Source of the DNA: JABMRW01 sp964396965
Lineage (GTDB): Bacteria; Chloroflexota; Dehalococcoidia; Dehalococcoidales; BS750m-G39
Direction: 5' to 3'
Assembly (NCBI GenBank): GCA_964396965.1
Contig: CAYNGD010000003.1
Coordinates: 1 to 64,000 of the forward strand
DNA: 64,000 bases
Of the stretch, positions 58,403 through 64,000 are shown in pieces. Under the pieces are notes generated by a model. That model did not search any database, had not been told where the DNA came from, and saw only the letters and a program-made list of their open reading frames with translations. The stretch's first letter is position 1. Each line of letters begins with the position of its first letter. The translations under genes were made by a program, and so were the position numbers.

Positions 58403-58441
58403 TACAATACATATTGTAATGTATAAAATACTAAATGTCAA
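58403..58441 (-). promoter_or_regulatory. Promoter and operator of the DUF2178-HTH-queH operon
   Basis: On the minus strand TTGACA (58441-58436), a 17-bp spacer and TACAAT (58418-58413). The -10 box is one arm of the inverted repeat TACAAT-ACAT-ATTGTA (58403-58418), so a bound regulator would block the polymerase. The XRE protein encoded in the operon is the obvious candidate. Confidence 0.7.
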
Positions 58442-58487
58442 ATATTTTTTACATCAGTTTGCAGAAACTCTCCCCCTTTCTAAATAG

Positions 58488-58797
58488 TGTTTAGCTTCCC
58501 ATACCCGCCCGCCCAAAAAGGCTCCGCCTCTTTACCATCTCTTTACCCCCGCCCCCCAGAGGAGAGAAATTAACTTCCCTTTTCACTTAGAAAGGAGGGA
58601 TTGATGCCCCTTATTCCCCCACCCACTAACGAAAAATAGACTCCCAGACCTCGTAAAGCGGGGAATTGAGGGCGCTAACTCCTGTTGGGTGGGTTGGGGT
58701 GGTAAAAAGAACAACTGTTAAAGATGGGTGAGGGGGAATAAGAGAATTTTAGAGGCGAAGCCTTTGAGGTGGGTCAGGGTGGGAAGAAAAACGACTT
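58488..58797. repeat. Composite intergenic repeat, copy H
   Basis: The left end TTTAGCTTCCCATACCCGCC then CGCCCAAAAAGGCTCCGCCT matches copies C and D. An internal right-end-like piece is at about 58684-58710 and the final right end GGCGAAGCCTTTGAGG to GGGTGGGAAGAAAAACGACTT ends at 58797. It fills the gap between the DUF2178 gene promoter and ruvB; no gene is seen. Confidence 0.78.
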
Positions 58798-58821
58798 AAG
58801 AATGGGTGGGTGGTTGGGGGA

Positions 58822-59856
58822 CTAAAGCAAAGTTCCCTGCGGGGTTCTTTTATTGTAGGGCAGGTCAAGGTGCTTGTAGGCCAGCTCGGTGGCTAGCCTT
58901 CCCCGCGGCGTCCGCTCCAGAAAGCCGAGCTGGAGCAGGTAGGGCTCATAGACGTCCATGATGGTGTCGGCCTCCTCGCTGATTGAGGCGGCGATGGTAT
59001 CCAGCCCCACCGGCCCCCCGTTGAACTTCTCAATGATGGTGCGCAGCAGCTTGTGGTCTATCTCGTCCAGGCCGATTTTGTCCACCTCTAGTTTGGACAG
59101 CGCTTCGATGGCCACCTCTTTAGTGGCCACGCCGTCGGCAATCACCTGGGCGTAGTCACGCACCCGCTTTAAGAGCCGGTTGGCCACGCGGGGGGTACCC
59201 CGGGCGCGGCGGGCTATCTCCTTGAGTCCCTCCTTTTCCGCCTTCACTTGGAGGATTTTGGCCGAGCGCTGGAGTATCTTCTCTACCGCCTCCTGGTCGT
59301 AGAAGTCGAGGCGGTAGACCGCCCCGAACCTGTCCCTCAGGGGCGGGGAGAGCAGGGCGAAGCGGGTGGTGGCGCCGATGAGGGTGAAGGGGGGCAGGTT
59401 CAGCCGCAGGCTGCGGGCGCCGGGCCCTTTGCCGATAACGATGTCCAGGGCGAAGTCCTCCATAGCCGGGTATAAGACCTCTTCCACCGCCCGGTTGAGG
59501 CGGTGGATTTCGTCGATGAAGAGGATATCGTGGCGGCGCAGGTTGGTCAGGATGGCGGCCAGGTCTCCGGTGCGCTCCACCGCCGGGCCGGAGGTAATCC
59601 TGATGTTGACCCCCATCTCGGCGGCGATGATGTAGGCCAGGGTGGTCTTGCCCAGCCCCGGCGGGCCGTAGAGCAGGACGTGGTCGAGCGCCTCCTCCCT
59701 GCCTCTGGCGGCGGCGATGGCAATCCTGATGTTGTCCTTGATTTTGTCCTGCCCGATGAAGTCGTCAAAGCGCCGGGGGCGGAGGCTGGTGTCCAGGGTG
59801 ACGTCCTCGGTAGCGGGCTTGCCGGAGATGATGCGCTCTGTTTTGCTCTCTCCCAT
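58822..59856 (-). CDS. ruvB: Holliday junction branch migration helicase RuvB
   Basis: A 344-residue AAA+ motor. It opens with LRPRRFDDFIGQDKIKDNIRIAI, Walker A GPPGLGKT at 64-71, Walker B ILFIDEIHRLN, sensor 1 GATTRFALLSPPLRDRF, and the C-terminal winged helix with RTPRGRLAT. It drives branch migration with RuvA; ruvA and ruvC are not in this window. TATAAT lies on the minus strand at 59872-59867, only 10 bp before the ATG, so the leader is very short and there is no ribosome binding site. Confidence 0.96.
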   Translation of the reverse strand: MGESKTERIISGKPATEDVTLDTSLRPRRFDDFIGQDKIKDNIRIAIAAARGREEALDHVLLYGPPGLGKTTLAYIIAAEMGVNIRITSGPAVERTGDLAAILTNLRRHDILFIDEIHRLNRAVEEVLYPAMEDFALDIVIGKGPGARSLRLNLPPFTLIGATTRFALLSPPLRDRFGAVYRLDFYDQEAVEKILQRSAKILQVKAEKEGLKEIARRARGTPRVANRLLKRVRDYAQVIADGVATKEVAIEALSKLEVDKIGLDEIDHKLLRTIIEKFNGGPVGLDTIAASISEEADTIMDVYEPYLLQLGFLERTPRGRLATELAYKHLDLPYNKRTPQGTLL

Positions 59857-59898
59857 AATTTAGTCTATTATAGCACATCACCGCCGGATAAAAGAGAA

Positions 59899-59927
59899 AG
59901 CCGCCCTCTTTTTTATCAGGGGCGGCT
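59899..59927 (-). terminator. rpoC terminator
   Basis: On the minus strand AGCCGCCC and GGGCGGCT form an 8-bp stem around a 13-nt loop, followed by TTCTCTTTT. It sits 25 bp after the rpoC stop and before the ruvB promoter. Confidence 0.75.
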
Positions 59928-59951
59928 CTTATAGGTCTATATCGCCGGGTT

Positions 59952-62900
59952 CTAGTCTTCGCTCTCCTCTTGCTCCTCTGGCTCAACTGTGTCCAGTGGT
60001 CCCTCGGTGGTCATTCCCTGCATCTCCTCGGCGGTCAGTTTCAGCGTCTCGTCGGGCATCTCAAGGGGGGCAAAGCCCAGCCTCTCCCTGGCCCGGGGCA
60101 TCTCCCCGGTTACCCAGCTCGGCATCTCCTCAGCTTCCTCAACCAGCGGGGGTGGCTCCTCGGGGAGGGGGTAGCGGGCGGGGATAAGCTTGCCGATAAT
60201 CACGTTCTCCTTGAGCCCTACCAGCCGGTCAATCTCGCCCCTGACGGCGGCCTCGGTGAGCACCCGGGTGGTCTCCTGGAATGAGGCCGCTGCCAGCCAG
60301 CTATCGGTGTTCAGCGAGGCCCTGGTTATGCCCATCAATACCGCATGGGCGGTGGCTGGCTCGCCGCCTTCGGCCAGAACCTTGGCGTTGATATCCTCGT
60401 AACGGAAGATGTCAATCAGCTCGCCGGGGACTAAATCGGTGTCGCCCGATGAGTCGATGCGTACTTTAGAGAGCATCCGGTGGACGATGACCTCGATGTG
60501 CTTGTCGTTGATGGTCACCCCCTGGGAACGATAGACCTTCTGCACCTCGTTCACCAGGTACTGCTGGGTGGCCTCCTTGCCCAGGATGCGCAGGATGTCC
60601 TGCGGGTTGATTGAGCCCTCGGTGAGCTGCTGGCCCGCCTTCACCTTTTCCCCGCTCTGGACGCGGATGTGGGCACTGGCGGGGATGGTGTACTCCTGCT
60701 GCTCCTCCTCCATATAGCTGATGAAGAGCTTGTTGTCCTCGGTGACCACCTCACCCGCCACCGATGCGGTGATTGGCTTGGCCTCGGTGGCCAGGGCCAC
60801 CGCCTCCCCGGCATCTTTAGCCGGAGCCGGCGGGCTGGCCAGTTCAGCGCCGATATCCACCCACTGGCCGTTTTTGACCATAAGCTGCCAGCCCTCGGGC
60901 ACGGGGTATTCATCGCGGTAAATCTCGGCGCTGGTGATTCTGATTAATTTGCCCTCGTCGCTCTCGATGACCTCGGCGGTGCCGTCTATCTCCGAGATAA
61001 CGGCCTGCCCCTTGGGCGGTCTGGCCTCGAAAAGCTCCTCCACTCTGGGCAGACCGCTGGTGATGTCAAGGCCGACCACGCCGCCGGTGTGGAAAGTGCG
61101 CAGGGTGAGCTGGGTGCCCGGCTCGCCGATGCTCTGGGCGGCGATGATGCCGACGGCGGTATCGGGGTCAATCAGGTGCCTCCTGGCCAGGTCGCGCCCG
61201 TAGCAGCGCTGGCAGGCGCCGTGACGGGAGCGGCAGCTCAGGGGCGAGCGGACATAGACCTTGGTTATGCCGGCGGCGATAATCTCGTTGGCCTTCTGCT
61301 CGTCAATCTCCTCGTTGCGGTCAACGATGACCTTCTTGGTCTTGGGCTTGACTATTTTGGCCGCCGCCAGCCGGCCGATGATGCGCTCGGCAAGCGACGG
61401 TAACAGTTCTTTTTCCAGCGGCTCGGATATCCAGACGCCCTCGGTGGTGCCGCAGTCCTCTTCGCGGGTGATGACGTCCTGGGCAACATCAATGAGGCGG
61501 CGGGTAAGATAGCCCGAGTCAGAAGTCCGCAGCGCCGTGTCGGCCAGCCCTTTACGAGCGCCGTGGGTAGAGATAAAATACTCCAGCACGCTCAGGCCCT
61601 CGCGCAGCCCGCTCTTTATGGGGAAGTCAATGATTTTGCCGGCGGGGTCGGTCATCAGCCCCCGCATACCGGCCATCTGCCTTATCTGGGAGATGTTGCC
61701 CTTGGCCCCCGATGTTGCCATCATGTAGACGCCGCCGTAGCGGTCCAGGGTCTGGGAGATGATGTCGGTGATGCGGTCGGTGGTCTCCATCCAGATGCTG
61801 ATGGTGTTGTTGTACTTTTCGTCCTCGGTAATCAGGCCCTTGTTGTACTGGCTTTCGATAATGGAGACCCTCTCGCTGGCCTCCTCCAGCAGCTTGGGCT
61901 TGCTCGGCGGGACCTGGATATCGCCCATAGCGATGGTCGTCCCCGATTTGGTGGCGTAGGTAAAGCCCAGATGCTTGATGGCATCCACCACCCTGGAGGT
62001 GTCTTCGGCGCTCAAGAGCTTATAGCAGTCGGTCACTATCTGCTTTAATATTCCTTTGTCTATTGACTCGTTATAGAAGCCGAGCTCGGCGGGCAGGACA
62101 TCGTTGAAGATAATGCGCCCCACGCTGGTCTTGAGCCTCTGGCCGTCTTCCTGCTGCTTCCTGACCTCAATCTCAGCCCTGAGGTCAACGCGCCCCAGCT
62201 CGTAGGCCAGCTTGGCCTCTTCAAAGCTGCCGAAGATTGTCCCCTCGCCCCGAGCGCCGGGGATGACGCTGGTCAGATAGTAGCAGCCCAGCACCATGTC
62301 CAGGGTGGGGGTCACTATCGGCTCGCCGGAGCTGGGCAGCAGCATGTTCTGGCTGCTCAGCATAATCTTCCTGGCTTCGGCGACGGCGGCCCGTGATAGT
62401 GGGACGTGAATGGCCATCTGGTCGCCATCGAAATCGGCGTTGAAGGCGGAGCAGACCAGGGGGTGTATCTGGATGGCGCTGCCGTCGATGAGCACCGGCT
62501 CGAAGGCCTGTATGCTTAAGCGGTGCAGGGTGGGGGCGCGGTTGAGCAGCACCGGCCTTTCTTTGACCACCTCCTCCAGTATGGCGAAGACCTCGGGCTT
62601 GTTCCTCTCCACCAGGCGGCGGGCGCTCTTGATGTTGTGGGCCAGCCCCTGCTCCACCAGGCGGCGCATGATGAAGGGCTTGAAAAGCTCCACCGCCATC
62701 CGCCGGGGCAGACCGCACTGATAGAGCTTCAGTTCCGGCCCGACCACGATAACCGAGCGTCCGCTGTAGTCAACCCGCTTGCCCAGCAAATTCTGGCGGA
62801 AGCGCCCCTGCTTGCCCCTGAGCATATCGGATAGTGATTTTAATTTATGGTTGCCGCTTATTGAGACGGCCCTTCCCCTCCTCCCGTTGTCAACCAGGGA

Positions 62901-63980
62901 ATCGACCGCTTCCTGTAACATTCTCTTCTCGTTGCGGATGATAATCTCCGGCGCACCTATCTCCAGCAGGTGGCGCAGGCGGTTGTTGCGGTTGATGACC
63001 CTCCGGTAGAGGTCGTTGAGGTCGCTGGTGGCGAACCGGCCACCATCGAGCTGAACCATGGGCCTCAGGTCGGGGGGCAGCACCGGCAGCACGGTGAGTA
63101 TCATCCACTCTGGCTTGTTGCCGCTGCGGCGGAAGGCCTCCACCACCTGAAGCTGCTTGGCCGCCCGGCGGCGGCGCTGGCCGGAGGCGGAGCGTGTCTC
63201 CTGGAGCAGCCGGTTGCGGATTTCATCTAAATTAAGGTACTTTAGCAGTTGCAATATAGCCTCGGCGCCCATTCCGGCCTCAAAGACCTGGCCGTACCTC
63301 TGTTTCAATTCGTAGTACTGGTTCTCGGTGAGCAGGGCGAGCTTGCGCAGGTCCTGCAGCAGCTCTATGTCTGAGGCCAGCTTCTCCTGACACCGGGTTT
63401 TCTCCTCGGCGAAGTCTCCCCGCACCTTGTTTACCTCCTCCACCGTCGCCCCGGCCTGCTCCATCTCGCTGACTTGAGCCTCCAGTGCGCTCTCCTTTTC
63501 GGCTATCTTCTGGGTGCTGGTCTCTTTCAGCTGCTCGATGGCCTGCTGGCGTGCCTCTTCGTCAATTGAGGTGATGATATAGTGGGAGAAGTAGAGGACC
63601 CGCTCCAGACTCCGCGGCGAAAGGTCTAAGAGCAGGCCCATCCGGCTGGGTATCCCCTTGGCGAACCAGATATGGCTCACCGGGCAGGCCAGCTCGATGT
63701 GTCCCATGCGCTCCCGGCGCACTTTGGCCCGGGCCACCTCGACGCCGCACTTATCGCAGATAATCCCCTTGTAGCGTATCCTTTTGTACTTGCCGCAGTA
63801 GCATTCAAAATCTTTAGTTGGACCAAAGATCCTCTCGCAGAAAAGCCCGTCCCGCTCCGGTTTGAGGGTGCGGTAGTTGATAGTCTCGGGCTTGGTTACC
63901 TCTCCGTAGGACCAGCTTCTTATCTGTTCCGGGGAGGCCAGTGATATACGTATAGCGTCGAAATCGTTAACCTCAAGCAT
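59952..63980 (-). CDS. rpoC: DNA-directed RNA polymerase beta' subunit
   Basis: A 1342-residue catalytic subunit. N-terminal zinc site CYCGKYKRIRYKGIICDKCG (about 60-79), the active-site magnesium motif NADFDGDQM (codons near 62440-62412), bridge helix and trigger loop in the middle, and the second zinc site with CGTTEG and CRSRHGACQRC. The C-terminus has an acidic Glu-rich tail. ATG at 63980 overlaps the rpoB stop (ATGCTTGA). The length is in the range for bacteria without large lineage insertions. Confidence 0.97.
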   Translation of the reverse strand: MLEVNDFDAIRISLASPEQIRSWSYGEVTKPETINYRTLKPERDGLFCERIFGPTKDFECYCGKYKRIRYKGIICDKCGVEVARAKVRRERMGHIELACPVSHIWFAKGIPSRMGLLLDLSPRSLERVLYFSHYIITSIDEEARQQAIEQLKETSTQKIAEKESALEAQVSEMEQAGATVEEVNKVRGDFAEEKTRCQEKLASDIELLQDLRKLALLTENQYYELKQRYGQVFEAGMGAEAILQLLKYLNLDEIRNRLLQETRSASGQRRRRAAKQLQVVEAFRRSGNKPEWMILTVLPVLPPDLRPMVQLDGGRFATSDLNDLYRRVINRNNRLRHLLEIGAPEIIIRNEKRMLQEAVDSLVDNGRRGRAVSISGNHKLKSLSDMLRGKQGRFRQNLLGKRVDYSGRSVIVVGPELKLYQCGLPRRMAVELFKPFIMRRLVEQGLAHNIKSARRLVERNKPEVFAILEEVVKERPVLLNRAPTLHRLSIQAFEPVLIDGSAIQIHPLVCSAFNADFDGDQMAIHVPLSRAAVAEARKIMLSSQNMLLPSSGEPIVTPTLDMVLGCYYLTSVIPGARGEGTIFGSFEEAKLAYELGRVDLRAEIEVRKQQEDGQRLKTSVGRIIFNDVLPAELGFYNESIDKGILKQIVTDCYKLLSAEDTSRVVDAIKHLGFTYATKSGTTIAMGDIQVPPSKPKLLEEASERVSIIESQYNKGLITEDEKYNNTISIWMETTDRITDIISQTLDRYGGVYMMATSGAKGNISQIRQMAGMRGLMTDPAGKIIDFPIKSGLREGLSVLEYFISTHGARKGLADTALRTSDSGYLTRRLIDVAQDVITREEDCGTTEGVWISEPLEKELLPSLAERIIGRLAAAKIVKPKTKKVIVDRNEEIDEQKANEIIAAGITKVYVRSPLSCRSRHGACQRCYGRDLARRHLIDPDTAVGIIAAQSIGEPGTQLTLRTFHTGGVVGLDITSGLPRVEELFEARPPKGQAVISEIDGTAEVIESDEGKLIRITSAEIYRDEYPVPEGWQLMVKNGQWVDIGAELASPPAPAKDAGEAVALATEAKPITASVAGEVVTEDNKLFISYMEEEQQEYTIPASAHIRVQSGEKVKAGQQLTEGSINPQDILRILGKEATQQYLVNEVQKVYRSQGVTINDKHIEVIVHRMLSKVRIDSSGDTDLVPGELIDIFRYEDINAKVLAEGGEPATAHAVLMGITRASLNTDSWLAAASFQETTRVLTEAAVRGEIDRLVGLKENVIIGKLIPARYPLPEEPPPLVEEAEEMPSWVTGEMPRARERLGFAPLEMPDETLKLTAEEMQGMTTEGPLDTVEPEEQEESED

Positions 63981-63999
63981 CTTCTTTTTCTTCCTCTGG
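63973..63999 (-). CDS. rpoB: RNA polymerase beta subunit, last codons
   Basis: On the minus strand the window edge encodes PEEEKEDA followed by TGA at 63975-63973, overlapping the rpoC start by 8 bp. An acidic end just before rpoC, in frame, fits the C-terminus of RpoB in the usual rpoB-rpoC order. Only eight residues are visible, so the identification rests on position. Confidence 0.65.
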   Translation of the reverse strand, partial: PEEEKEDA

Positions 64000-64000
64000 T

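Noticed and set aside
1..64000. CRISPR array
   Set aside because: No set of short direct repeats with regular unique spacers was found; the recurring sequences are the dispersed intergenic repeats. No cas gene is present.
1..64000. tRNA or rRNA genes
   Set aside because: No cloverleaf with GGTTCAA-type T-arm or rRNA conserved stretch was noticed in the intergenic gaps by eye; a covariance-model scan would settle it.

Overview
The window reads as chromosomal DNA of an anaerobic bacterium, most likely a Chloroflexota lineage near Dehalococcoidia. This is an inference. It rests on the gene mix (bacterial Elp3, superoxide reductase, EtfAB, P3A-type H+-ATPase, ModE/FmdE metal genes), the moderately high GC and dense short-spaced operons. 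No 16S rRNA or tRNA gene is present to confirm it.

Layout. 0.3-2 kb: superoxide reductase, encapsulated ferritin and encapsulin operon. 2.2-8.8 kb: prfA-prmC, etfBA, then a NEW3-type membrane protein with an ABC-2 transporter. 8.8-15.3 kb (minus strand): EF-G-like GTPase, a transglutaminase/membrane/SpoIIM cluster, nitroreductase, pcm and a XerC/D recombinase. 15.5-23.7 kb: GYD protein, a lipoprotein with a possible clan CD peptidase dyad, a beta-helix surface protein, uvrC, a TGS GTPase, a tubulin/FtsZ-superfamily gene with a poly-G frameshift, and an SDR. 23.9-27 kb: accessory patch with an AT-rich NYN nuclease and an orphan phage terminase with two small genes, bounded by repeats. 27.1-28.6 kb: zinc-ribbon protein, RNase HI and the RNase P RNA gene (rnpB).

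28.54-39.45 kb is, I infer, a genomic island inserted at the 3' end of rnpB. The last 26 bp of rnpB recur exactly at 39425-39450, next to a decayed N-terminal fragment of a tyrosine recombinase. Its cargo is metal handling: a ModE regulator, a MolBCA/FecCD-type ABC transporter behind a ModE-like palindrome, FmdE, a DUF4213/DUF364 protein, a methyltransferase, YqeC, and a Fur-family regulator with CbiM-CbiQ-CbiO. Near-identical Nur-like boxes precede both fur and cbiM. The island would supply molybdenum or tungsten and nickel or cobalt for metalloenzymes encoded elsewhere.

39.6-64 kb: MarR with an ABC-2 exporter and second NEW3-type protein, a Ctp protease, Elp3 opposite a Trm9-like methyltransferase, three GNATs, the P3A ATPase, alpha-glucan phosphorylase, an ECF sigma factor with a putative membrane antisigma partner, a SIMPL lipoprotein, a DUF2178-HTH-QueH operon, ruvB, rpoC and the last codons of rpoB.

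Overlaid on this is a family of about 140-310 bp intergenic repeats, with at least seven recognisable copies plus fragments. Their ends are inverted and carry G-quadruplex-type runs. They occur along the chromosome but not inside the rnpB island.
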